Shown here piece by piece: positions 1 through 6,057 of a stretch of 6,105 bases of DNA. The stretch is from an uncultured Armatimonadota bacterium. Lineage in GTDB: Bacteria; Armatimonadota; Armatimonadia; Armatimonadales; Armatimonadaceae. The notes under the pieces are model-generated. The model ran no database searches. It saw only the letters and a program-made list of their open reading frames with translations, and had not been told where the DNA came from. The stretch covers positions 1-6,105 of the forward strand of contig CAIWTR010000332.1 in the NCBI GenBank assembly GCA_903915615.1, in the 5' to 3' direction. Within the stretch, counting starts at the first letter, position 1, and each line of letters begins with the position of its first letter. The position numbers were made by a program, and so were the translations under genes.

Positions 1-652
1 AAAGAACATTAAAGATGGACACGCCATGGCCATTGGCACCAGGCGTAGCTGGCTCTGCGCCGAGCTCTAGCTTGTGCTCCCAGAGCACTTTTCCAGCCTT
101 GTCATACTCGCGGACCATCCCCATGCCTTCATGCGCAACTAGGAATGTGCCTTTGTCTGTTCGGCGGACGCGGCGGGTATCGCGGTGCCAGTCCGGCTTT
201 TCGATGGTCAGCGCGATGGAGTGAACGATCGTGCCCTTTGGGTCAACTTCGATGATGCGCTTGTTTCCGGATTCACTGATGATGGTGTTGCCATTCTCCA
301 GACGCTCAAAGCTGTGGATCTCGATCGGGCCATCGTGTGGGGCAACCGCTTTCCCCTTCCAGGACCAGACAACCTTCTTTTCAGGGGTGATTTCTTCGAT
401 CACACTTGGCTGGGTGGTAACAAGCACATTGCCATTTGCCAGCAAGCGGATGTCATGGGAGTTGTACGCGCAGTCATATTGCCAGAGGATGTTTCCGGTT
501 TTGTCGATGCGGGTGACTTTACCCTTGCTCTGAACGACCATCCCGTAGCGGGAATTTGTAGATGTCTGCATCGTGGATGCAAGCGCGGCCTGGCCGAGCA
601 GTGCTGCTGAAAAGAGGGAAGCAATCGCCTGTTGGCGGGAGAGTTTCATCAT
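1..652 (-). CDS. Exported beta-propeller (PQQ-like) protein, C-terminus beyond window
   Basis: This minus-strand frame stays open from ATG at 652-650 to the left edge, giving 217 residues and no stop. The start is supported by AAGGAG five bases upstream; a second ATG follows immediately and is also possible. Residues 1-26 look like a signal peptide (KLSRQQ, then a hydrophobic run, ending ALA before Ser27), so the protein should be exported. The mature part shows repeated propeller-blade units: GKVTRIDKTGNILW (about 44-57), then LLANGNVLVTT, EEITPEKKVVWSW (86-98), RLENGNTIISE, RIIEVDPKGTIV and MVREYDKAGKVLWEH. This alternation of 'D-x-x-G-x-x-x-W' and 'L-x-N-G-N-x-L' is typical of PQQ-like and arylsulfotransferase-like propellers. 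No catalytic residues can be assigned from the visible part. It is divergent from the isomerase gene. An exported propeller is fairly certain; the exact family is not. Confidence 0.85.
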   Translation of the reverse strand, partial: MMKLSRQQAIASLFSAALLGQAALASTMQTSTNSRYGMVVQSKGKVTRIDKTGNILWQYDCAYNSHDIRLLANGNVLVTTQPSVIEEITPEKKVVWSWKGKAVAPHDGPIEIHSFERLENGNTIISESGNKRIIEVDPKGTIVHSIALTIEKPDWHRDTRRVRRTDKGTFLVAHEGMGMVREYDKAGKVLWEHKLELGAEPATPGANGHGVSIFNVL

Positions 653-689
653 CGGGTCTCCTTCGACCGGCCGATTTGACCGATGATGC

Positions 690-695
690 AGTATA
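690..695 (-). promoter_or_regulatory. Candidate -10 element for the leftward propeller gene
   Basis: The minus strand reads TATACT here, one base from the TATAAT consensus, about 38 bases before the leftward ATG. That would leave a leader of roughly 30 bases containing the AAGGAG ribosome site. No good -35 lies 16-18 bases further upstream (the minus strand reads about CAAGGA there), so this rests on the -10 alone. The 105-bp gap at 653-757 must hold promoters for both divergent genes. Confidence 0.3.
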
Positions 696-757
696 GCCCG
701 GGAAAGTGTGTGTCCTTGCGCCATCCACCGGGTCACTCAGGGAGGTTATACTGATAT

Positions 758-1438
758 ATGCGAAACACCACAATTACAGCACTGCTGGCTCTCTCAATGT
801 TTACGGTGCCTGCGATGGCTCAGACGAAGGCAAAACCGGCTGCAAAGGCGCAGACACCGGCATCGGCTACGACCATTCCAGGCCTCGATGACCCATCCAA
901 GCACACCGCAAAAGCGCCGGAATCGTTCAAGGTTCAGTTCGAAACATCCAAGGGCAATTTCACGATCGCGGTAACCCGCAAGTGGTCTCCCCTCGGTGCC
1001 GACCGCTTCTACAATCTGGTACGTGCTGGGTTCTTCACGGATGTCATTTTCTTCCGTGTCGTTCCAGACTTTGTTGTCCAGTTTGGTATCCATGGAAATC
1101 CAAAGTTTGCTACCAAGTGGCTCGATGCCAATATCGATGACGACAGCGTCGTGTCGAGCAACAAGCGTGGCTTTATTACCTACGCCAAATCCAGTGCTCC
1201 GAACAGCCGCTCAACACAGCTCTTCATCAACCTCAAAGACAATGCGCGTCTTGACCAGATGGGATTTTCCCCGTTTGGACAGGTTGTGGCAGGCATGGAT
1301 GTTGTCGACAAGCTCTATGGTGGTTATGGCGAGCAGGTCACCCAGCTTCAGGGCGAAATCGCGCAGCAGGGTAACAAATTCCTCGAGAAGAACTTCCCTG
1401 AACTGGACAAAATCAAGAAGGCTTCCATCGTAAAGTAA
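758..1438 (+). CDS. Exported cyclophilin-type peptidyl-prolyl cis-trans isomerase
   Basis: This 226-residue protein should catalyse cis-trans isomerisation of prolyl bonds and help proteins fold outside the cytoplasm. Residues 1-21 form a signal peptide (MRN, hydrophobic core, AMA before Gln22). An Ala/Lys/Pro/Thr-rich linker runs to about residue 55. The cyclophilin domain follows, from VQFETSKGNFTIAV onward. FFRVVPDFVVQFG (98-110) matches the family's FHRVIPGFMIQGG motif and supplies Arg100, Phe105 and Gln108. STQLFINL (152-159) carries the expected hydrophobic-pocket Phe156, and FGQVVAGMDVVDKLY (173-187) is the usual C-terminal signature. The Trp and His of classical cyclophilin A near LDQMGFSPFG are replaced, which is common in bacterial members. 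A C-terminal tail (LQGEIAQQGNKFL to the end) extends beyond the core and looks helical. The start is chosen for the signal peptide and for GGAGG at 741-745, 12 bases away, a slightly long spacing. It appears monocistronic, ending at a strong terminator. Confidence 0.95.
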   Translation: MRNTTITALLALSMFTVPAMAQTKAKPAAKAQTPASATTIPGLDDPSKHTAKAPESFKVQFETSKGNFTIAVTRKWSPLGADRFYNLVRAGFFTDVIFFRVVPDFVVQFGIHGNPKFATKWLDANIDDDSVVSSNKRGFITYAKSSAPNSRSTQLFINLKDNARLDQMGFSPFGQVVAGMDVVDKLYGGYGEQVTQLQGEIAQQGNKFLEKNFPELDKIKKASIVK

Positions 1439-1457
1439 GCCGCTTATCACGAGCTTC

Positions 1458-1502
1458 GAACCCCGGGCGCTGGCACATCGCTAGCCCCCGGGGTTTCTTT
1501 TT
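1458..1502 (+). terminator. Intrinsic terminator after the isomerase gene
   Basis: The outer stem AACCCCGGG (1459-1467) pairs with CCCGGGGTT (1487-1495). After one C/C mismatch it continues as GCTGGC (1469-1474) with GCTAGC (1480-1485), including one G-U pair, around the loop ACATC. The run TTTCTTTTT follows directly. It lies about 20 bases after the stop and separates the isomerase from the glutamine synthetase. Confidence 0.93.
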
Positions 1503-1642
1503 GACACCATCTACTGGGCGCTTCGATTGGCTTAATAATGCAGCAAAATGATATGCTTCACACAAATCGAGCATACCCATCGGCTCGGGTAGCCGCACGT
1601 CGGTCCGGTCGAGGATGCCAAACCCAAGAAGGTGTCAGAAAT
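1503..1642 (+). other. Untranslated leader/promoter region of glutamine synthetase
   Basis: This gap of about 140 bases must contain the glutamine synthetase promoter, and I find no convincing -35/-10 pair. TTGACA at 1501-1506 has no -10 at normal spacing, and the AT-rich TTAATAAT (1532-1539) has no -35. Short hairpins can be drawn: CGGCT (1581-1585) with AGCCG (1591-1595), or the competing CGAGC (1568-1572) with GCTCG (1583-1587). They are mutually exclusive because they share bases 1583-1585. I see no match to the conserved core of known glutamine riboswitches. The frame is open from an ATG at 1538, but there is no ribosome site for it. Confidence 0.4.
1626..1634 (+). promoter_or_regulatory. 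Ribosome binding site fixing the glutamine synthetase start
   Basis: AAGAAGGTG lies eight bases before ATG at 1643. It is an imperfect but usable Shine-Dalgarno match. It favours 1643 over the in-frame ATG at 1538, which has no purine-rich site in front of it and would add 35 residues unrelated to the enzyme family. Confidence 0.6.
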
Positions 1643-2677
1643 ATGTCCAAAGCCAAGTTGGAGTACATCTGGCTCGACGGCTACACGCCGATGCAGAGCC
1701 TCCGTAGCAAGACGAAGATTGTCGATAATTTCAGCGGTAAGTTGGAGGACTGTGAAATGTGGTCCTTCGATGGTTCCTCGACCGAACAGGCGCCAGGCGG
1801 CTCATCAGACTGCCAATTGCGGCCTGTTTTTGTTTGTCCGGATCCAGGCCGCAGCGCATATGGAACACCAGCATTCCTCGTGATGTGCGATGTTCTTGAT
1901 GCCCATGGAAACGCCCATTCGTCCAACGGCCGTGCACTGATCGACGACGATGACAACGATTTCTGGTTCGGCTTCGAGCAGGAATATTTCCTCTACGATT
2001 CCGACACCAACAAGCCTCTTGGCTTCCCAGCCAATGGCTACCCAAATCCACAGGGTCAATACTATTGCTCCGTGGGTGCACGCAATGCGTTTGGCCGCGA
2101 CATGGTTGAAGAGCATCTCGAGCAGTGCCTTGCAGCCGGCCTCAATGTTGAAGGTATCAACGCTGAAGTCGCAGCTGGTCAGTGGGAATTCCAAATCTTT
2201 GCCAAGGGTGCGAAGGAAGCCGGCGATCAGGTATGGATTGCACGCTACCTCCTCGAGCGCATCGGTGAAGAATACGGCTACTGGGTCAACTGGCACTGCA
2301 AGCCTCTTGGCGATACCGACTGGAATGGCTCTGGAATGCACGCAAACTTCTCAAATACCGCGCTTCGCACAGCCGGTAGCCAAGATGTATACGATGCCAT
2401 CTGCCAGGCATTCGCACCAGAGGACATCATCCAGGCACATATCGATGTCTACGGACCTGACAACGACAAGCGCCTTACCGGCAAGCATGAAACCGCTCCA
2501 TGGAACAAGTTCTCCTACGGCGTCTCCGATCGTGGCGCATCGATTCGTATCCCAATGGGAACGGTTCAGCGCGGTTGGAAGGGCTGGCTTGAAGACCGCC
2601 GTCCAAACTCCGCAGCCGATCCGTACAAGGTTTCTGCGCGAATCATCCAGACGGTAAAGACGGCAAAGGCTGTTTAA
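1643..2677 (+). CDS. glnII: Glutamine synthetase, class II (eukaryotic type)
   Basis: The 344-residue enzyme makes glutamine from glutamate, ammonia and ATP in the cytoplasm. Length and motifs fit class II (GSII), not the longer classes I (about 450) or III (about 700). The N-terminal beta-grasp part contains LRSKT (20-24) and the FDGSST motif (42-47). The catalytic part has FWFGFEQEY (107-115) with metal/substrate Glu112 and Glu114; NAEVAAGQWEFQ (173-184) with Glu175 and Glu182; NGSGMHANFS (228-237) with the ATP/metal-site His233; GKHETA (280-285); DRGASIRIP (296-304); and LEDRRPNSAADPY (316-328) with Glu317 and Arg319. All the key residues I can place are present, so it should be active. 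Family members form decamers of two stacked pentamers. The GSI adenylylation region is absent, so control is probably at expression level. The gene stands alone between two terminators, with no PII or ammonium transporter gene beside it. The start at 1643 is chosen from homology and the ribosome site. Confidence 0.96.
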   Translation: MSKAKLEYIWLDGYTPMQSLRSKTKIVDNFSGKLEDCEMWSFDGSSTEQAPGGSSDCQLRPVFVCPDPGRSAYGTPAFLVMCDVLDAHGNAHSSNGRALIDDDDNDFWFGFEQEYFLYDSDTNKPLGFPANGYPNPQGQYYCSVGARNAFGRDMVEEHLEQCLAAGLNVEGINAEVAAGQWEFQIFAKGAKEAGDQVWIARYLLERIGEEYGYWVNWHCKPLGDTDWNGSGMHANFSNTALRTAGSQDVYDAICQAFAPEDIIQAHIDVYGPDNDKRLTGKHETAPWNKFSYGVSDRGASIRIPMGTVQRGWKGWLEDRRPNSAADPYKVSARIIQTVKTAKAV

Positions 2678-2690
2678 ATTGTAATCACCG

Positions 2691-2720
2691 ACAGCCCCTC
2701 GCCTGAGGGGCTGTTTTTCT
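2691..2720 (+). terminator. Intrinsic terminator after glutamine synthetase
   Basis: ACAGCCCCTC (2691-2700) pairs perfectly with GAGGGGCTGT (2705-2714) around the loop GCCT, a ten-pair GC-rich stem. TTTTTCTTT follows at once. It starts 13 bases after the stop codon and is a textbook Rho-independent terminator. Confidence 0.97.
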
Positions 2721-2856
2721 TTAACTGCTGCCGATGAACAGATGTCCCTCACAAGTCGTCGGATAGACTGGAAATGCTGTCAGGACATGTAGCAGAATCA
2801 CACACAGAGGAACTCTGCCGTTTGGCGGTGTAATTTATCCTCAGGAGACCGTATTA

Positions 2857-3561
2857 ATGACATCTCGTCGCGCATTCACTCTCATTGAACTCCTAGTCGT
2901 CATCGCCATCATCGCAATCCTTGCAGCGATCCTGTTCCCCGTGTTCGCTCAGGCACGCGAAAAGGCACGTCAGGCCTCCTGTCTCAGCAACCATCGCCAG
3001 TATGCGACTGCAGCCTTGATGTATGTCCAGGACTACGATGAAACATTTCCATTCTCCGCAAACCTGAATGGACAGTGCGTCGACACGTTCTACAGCGTTG
3101 TTTCTCCGTATGTGAAGAACAATGAGATCAACCGCTGCCCATCTGACAAGGATGCCATCAATACCCAGCTGACCACAGGTGCACCATGTGCGAACACACC
3201 ACCTTGGACGAGTGTCGTGGTTAACGGCGGTCTGATGACGAATGGCTTCTTCCCAGGCGCAGCGCCTGTCACGCTCGCAGCTGTCCAAAACACCACGGGA
3301 ACAATCATGCTCTACGATGGCAATGTAGGGACATCTCCGTATCCAGGCATGCAGGTCCAGCTTGTTCAGGCGCGTCACTCAACGACATTCAATGCTGCAT
3401 GGGTCGATGGCCACGCAAGCTCAATCCCTGCCACGGACACAAAGACGACCACACAACAGTTCACGGTTATGGGTCCAGGCAAGTCGCTCAAGGTGTACAC
3501 AATCGGAGCCAAAGGTGGCTTCTACGCAGGTAAGGTCGAGGCCAGCGGCCTCGCAGACTAG
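2857..3561 (+). CDS. Prepilin-type (pseudopilin-like) secreted protein with H-X9-DG motif
   Basis: This 234-residue protein has a type IV prepilin N-terminus: a short basic leader MTSRRA, then FTLIE, with the predicted prepilin peptidase cut between Ala6 and Phe7 and the conserved Glu at mature position 5 (Glu11). A hydrophobic helix follows (about residues 9-31, LIELLVVIAIIAILAAILFP). Ala replaces the usual Gly before the cut, a common variant in such families. AREKARQASCLSN and YVQDYDETFP (56-65) are the typical next blocks. ARHSTTFNAAWVDGH carries His174, nine residues, then Asp184-Gly185: the H-X9-DG motif of prepilin-processing-associated proteins. It should be membrane-anchored, then assembled or exported by a type II/IV-like machine. 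Six Cys (42, 74, 94, 111 among them) could form disulfides if exported. The start has AGGAG at 2843-2847, nine bases upstream. No other pilus gene is in view. The precise role is unknown; such proteins are often multicopy. Confidence 0.92.
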   Translation: MTSRRAFTLIELLVVIAIIAILAAILFPVFAQAREKARQASCLSNHRQYATAALMYVQDYDETFPFSANLNGQCVDTFYSVVSPYVKNNEINRCPSDKDAINTQLTTGAPCANTPPWTSVVVNGGLMTNGFFPGAAPVTLAAVQNTTGTIMLYDGNVGTSPYPGMQVQLVQARHSTTFNAAWVDGHASSIPATDTKTTTQQFTVMGPGKSLKVYTIGAKGGFYAGKVEASGLAD

Positions 3562-3569
3562 TTGGTCAT

Positions 3570-3593
3570 AGGTCATCCCTAACGGGATGACCT
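3570..3593 (+). terminator. Hairpin without U-tract after the prepilin-like gene
   Basis: AGGTCATCCC (3570-3579) pairs perfectly with GGGATGACCT (3584-3593) around the loop TAAC, starting eight bases after the stop. Only TTCC follows, so it lacks the U-tract of the two upstream terminators. It may be a weak or factor-assisted terminator, or an mRNA 3'-end stabiliser that lowers expression of the downstream propeller genes relative to the prepilin gene. Confidence 0.55.
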
Positions 3594-3637
3594 TCCACTG
3601 CATTTGTAATGACAATGGTTTTTGGAGGGAGTAGGAA

Positions 3638-4897
3638 ATGATGATGTCTTTGCTGACTGTCGCACTCGTAACGGCTACGCTTGCCGCCCCACGGTTCACA
3701 TCCCTTGCACCAACAGACTCGCCGCAGTTTAGAGGCGTGGATCGAACTGGCATCTCCAAAGAAACGGGTCTCCTGAAATCCTGGCCGAGCACCGGCCCCA
3801 AGCTTCTCTGGTCAGCCAAGGGCTGCGGAGATGCTCACGCTACGCCAAGTATCGTCGGAAATCGCATTTACGGTCTAGGCCTCCGCGGTGACGATGAAGT
3901 CATCTGGGCCAAGGATGCCAAGACAGGCAAGGATATCTGGGCGACTCCTATCGCAAAGGCAATCAAACTCGATGCCGCTCAAGGTGGTTATGGCTCCCGC
4001 TCTACGCCAACGGTTGAAGGCAACCGGATGTATTCCATCGGTGTTGCCGGGGATGTCATCTGCCAAGACACGGCCACGGGTGCTATCGTTTGGCGACGCA
4101 ACCTGGTCAAGGAATTCGGCGGACGTGTCCCGACATGGGGCTACTCCGAGTCTGCGTTGATTGATGGCAACAATGTCATCGTCACACCGGGTGGTGCCAA
4201 GTCCATCGTTGCGCTTAACAAAAAGACAGGTGAGCAGGTCTGGGTATCAAATGTCCCTGGACGTAATGATGCATCTTATTCATCGGCCATCATCGCCGAT
4301 GTTTCCGGATCCCGGCAGATTGTTCAGTTTCTTGCAGGTGCTGTTGTCGGAGTTGAATCCACAACTGGAAAGTTCCTGTGGAACTACGATGCCCCAGCCT
4401 GCCGCCAGGGAATTAACTGTTCTGCTCCTATTTACAGGGATGGCTTTGTCTTCGCGGCATCTGCTTATCAAAACGGTGGTGGGCTTGCAAAGCTAACGAA
4501 GACGGCTACCGGCACGACCGCGGAGCAGGTTTACTTCACGAAGGAAATGCAGAATCACCACGGTGGGATGGTCCTCGTTGGCGATCACATTTATGGCTTT
4601 GATAACTCAAACCTCACCTGCATGGAGTTCAAAACCGGCAAGGTTGTGTGGACAGACCGCAGTGTTGGCAAGGGTTCTGTGACCTTCGCAGATGGCATGC
4701 TGATCTGTCGGTCCGAGCGTGGTCCCATTGCTCTCGTTGAGGCGACACCAGCCAAATACACGGAGCTTGGACGCTTTGAGCAGCCGGAGCGTAGCACCGC
4801 TCCTAGCTGGCCATACCCAGTCGTTTCAAACGGCAAGCTGTACATCCGCGACATGGATGTGCTGCTTTGCTACGATGTGAAGGCAGGTGGAAAATGA
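3638..4897 (+). CDS. Exported PQQ-like (BamB-like) beta-propeller protein A
   Basis: The 419-residue protein has a short signal peptide (MMMSLLTVALVTATLAA, probable cut after Ala17), although no Arg or Lys precedes its hydrophobic core. The domain opens with FRGVDRTGISKETGLLKSWP (31-50), a degenerate form of the WRGPNRDG...GLL opening common in planctomycete-type PQQ-like proteins. Blade signatures recur: DAKTGKDIW (93-101), DTATGAIVW (144-152), NKKTGEQVW (194-202), ESTTGKFLW (240-248) and EFKTGKVVW (330-338). Conserved family blocks are VPTWGYSES (164-172) and NHHGGMVLVGDHIYG (306-320). Cys255 and Cys261 flank RQGIN and could pair; propeller B lacks them. I see no convincing PQQ-dehydrogenase catalytic set, so the name describes fold, not proven cofactor use. 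GGAGG at 3624-3628 is nine bases before the first of three tandem ATGs, favouring 3638. The gene overlaps its paralogue downstream by ATGA. Confidence 0.88.
   Translation: MMMSLLTVALVTATLAAPRFTSLAPTDSPQFRGVDRTGISKETGLLKSWPSTGPKLLWSAKGCGDAHATPSIVGNRIYGLGLRGDDEVIWAKDAKTGKDIWATPIAKAIKLDAAQGGYGSRSTPTVEGNRMYSIGVAGDVICQDTATGAIVWRRNLVKEFGGRVPTWGYSESALIDGNNVIVTPGGAKSIVALNKKTGEQVWVSNVPGRNDASYSSAIIADVSGSRQIVQFLAGAVVGVESTTGKFLWNYDAPACRQGINCSAPIYRDGFVFAASAYQNGGGLAKLTKTATGTTAEQVYFTKEMQNHHGGMVLVGDHIYGFDNSNLTCMEFKTGKVVWTDRSVGKGSVTFADGMLICRSERGPIALVEATPAKYTELGRFEQPERSTAPSWPYPVVSNGKLYIRDMDVLLCYDVKAGGK
4885..4890 (+). promoter_or_regulatory. Ribosome site inside propeller A for propeller B
   Basis: AGGTGG lies three bases before ATG at 4894, and AAGG (4880-4883) lies a little further back. 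The spacing of the better match is short, so initiation at B may depend on ribosomes that have just terminated at the overlapping TGA (4895-4897). The alternative TTG start at 4867 is less attractive. Confidence 0.45.
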
Positions 4898-6042
4898 TAG
4901 GTCCAGGATCTTCATCTGAGAGTTGGCCAGTTTGGCGTGGACCAAACGGCAACGGCACGAGCTCTGAAAAGGGACTCCTCCGGAAGTTTCCAAGCGGTAA
5001 ACCAAAGCAGCTCTGGACAGCACAAATTGGCGAGGGTTGGTCTACAATCGCAGTCGCCGATGGCCGTGCCTTTGTCAGTGGCAATGTTGCGGGAACGGAC
5101 ACAATCGCTGCCCTCAATGCAAAAACCGGCAAGCTCATCTGGAAGTATTCCTACCCTTGCTCACCCGGTGACTATGGCGGACCACGCGCAACCCCTTGTG
5201 TTGTTGGTGGCATCCTCTATTCCGTCAGCCGCGAAGGTGTTGTTTATGCCCTCGGAGCGGACACCGGCAAGCTAGTCTGGCAGCGGGCGGTCGCAGCAGA
5301 AACGCGCTGTCCAATCCCGACGTGGGGATTCTCTGGATCTACACTGGTGGATGGCAACCGGGTCTATGTGAATATCGGGGTAACTGGGGCGGCACTTGAC
5401 CGCGCGACCGGAAAGATTGTCTGGGCCAGCGGCGGAGGACCAACCGGTTACGCGACACCAGTTAAGACAACCATCGGTGGAAAAACAATCCTCGCAGTCT
5501 TCTCCGGCAAGGAGTTGGTGGGCGTTGACCCGCAGACTGGGCGCAAGCTCTGGGCCTTCCCATGGCAAACATCCTACGATGTCAACGCTGCGGACCCCAT
5601 CTTCATCGGGGATGATGTCTTTATCGCATCCAACTACGGCAAGGGTGGCGCATTGGTCAGCCTCGCTGGCGGAACACCAAAGCAGCTCTGGGAATCCCGC
5701 ACGATGCGGAACCACTTCAACACCTGTATTCTCAGCGGCGGTCACCTCTTCGGCAACGATGAGAACACATTACGTTGCTTGGATGCACGCTCTGGTGCGG
5801 AGAAGTGGGCCCTTAGAGGCATCGGCAAGGGCGGTTTGATCATGGCCGATGGTCTCCTCATCGTTCTAAGCGAGCGTGGTGAACTGATTCTCCTCGATGC
5901 TGATCCGCTCAAGCTTACCGAGCGCTCACGAAGTTCGATTCTAAGTGGAACCTGCTGGAGCCATCCGACACTCGCAGGTGGATGTTTATATGCCCGTAGC
6001 CACGAAGGCACGGCGGTCTGTGTGGACCTGAAGCGGGCATAG
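4894..6042 (+). CDS. PQQ-like beta-propeller protein B, no signal peptide
   Basis: The 382-residue protein is a paralogue of the upstream propeller. It begins almost directly with WPVWRGPNGNGTSSEKGLL (11-29), the standard opening of this family, after only ten polar residues. There is no signal peptide or membrane segment. Blade signatures are NAKTGKLIW (75-83), GADTGKLVW (121-129), DRATGKIVW (169-177), DPQTGRKLW (212-220) and DARSGAEKW (297-305). IPTWGFSGS (141-149) and MRNHFNTCI (271-279) align with PTWGYSES and MQNHHGGMV in protein A. It carries eight Cys. ATG at 4894 overlaps the upstream TGA as ATGA, suggesting translational coupling. A TTG at 4867 would add nine residues (MLRCEGRWK) but no export signal. 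The protein is either cytoplasmic, exported another way, or made partly as a fusion with A. Enzymatic role unknown. Confidence 0.87.
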   Translation: MIGPGSSSESWPVWRGPNGNGTSSEKGLLRKFPSGKPKQLWTAQIGEGWSTIAVADGRAFVSGNVAGTDTIAALNAKTGKLIWKYSYPCSPGDYGGPRATPCVVGGILYSVSREGVVYALGADTGKLVWQRAVAAETRCPIPTWGFSGSTLVDGNRVYVNIGVTGAALDRATGKIVWASGGGPTGYATPVKTTIGGKTILAVFSGKELVGVDPQTGRKLWAFPWQTSYDVNAADPIFIGDDVFIASNYGKGGALVSLAGGTPKQLWESRTMRNHFNTCILSGGHLFGNDENTLRCLDARSGAEKWALRGIGKGGLIMADGLLIVLSERGELILLDADPLKLTERSRSSILSGTCWSHPTLAGGCLYARSHEGTAVCVDLKRA

Positions 6043-6044
6043 TT

Positions 6045-6048
6045 AGGA
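6045..6048 (+). promoter_or_regulatory. Ribosome site of the right-edge gene
   Basis: AGGA lies nine bases before ATG at 6058. The in-frame ATG at 6049 abuts this site with no spacer, so 6058 is the better start. Confidence 0.5.
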
Positions 6049-6057
6049 ATGAAGTAT

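Noticed and set aside
185..610. Plus-strand open frame of 141 codons at the left end
   Set aside because: It is antisense to a well-supported minus-strand gene with signal peptide, ribosome site and propeller repeats; its own translation has no recognisable features.
747..752. TATACT as a -10 box for the isomerase gene
   Set aside because: It would start transcription at or after the ATG and exclude the GGAGG site; there is also no -35.
1501..1540. TTGACA followed by TTAATAAT as a housekeeping promoter
   Set aside because: The spacer is about 26 bases, far beyond 16-18, and TTGACA lies inside the terminator U-tract.
1527..1543. TTGGC...TGC resembling a sigma-54 (-24/-12) promoter before glutamine synthetase
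   Set aside because: The GG-to-GC distance is one base short of the strict sigma-54 spacing and the -24 box is otherwise a poor match.
1538..1642. Thirty-five-residue N-terminal extension of glutamine synthetase from ATG 1538
   Set aside because: No ribosome site precedes it, its basic low-complexity residues do not resemble the family, and the usual start of class II enzymes matches position 1643.
1805..2341. Long minus-strand open frame opposite glutamine synthetase (178 codons)
   Set aside because: It is antisense to a clear conserved enzyme gene, with no ribosome site or domain signature; it is a by-product of codon bias.
2715..2856. Cyclic-di-GMP or other riboswitch upstream of the prepilin-like gene
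   Set aside because: I looked for the conserved GEMM core and did not find it; only a small CAGAG/CTCTG hairpin at 2805-2817 is present.
3605..3610. TGTAAT as a -10 box for the propeller genes
   Set aside because: The expected -35 position falls in the 3' arm of the hairpin and reads about ACGGGA, so the match is not convincing.
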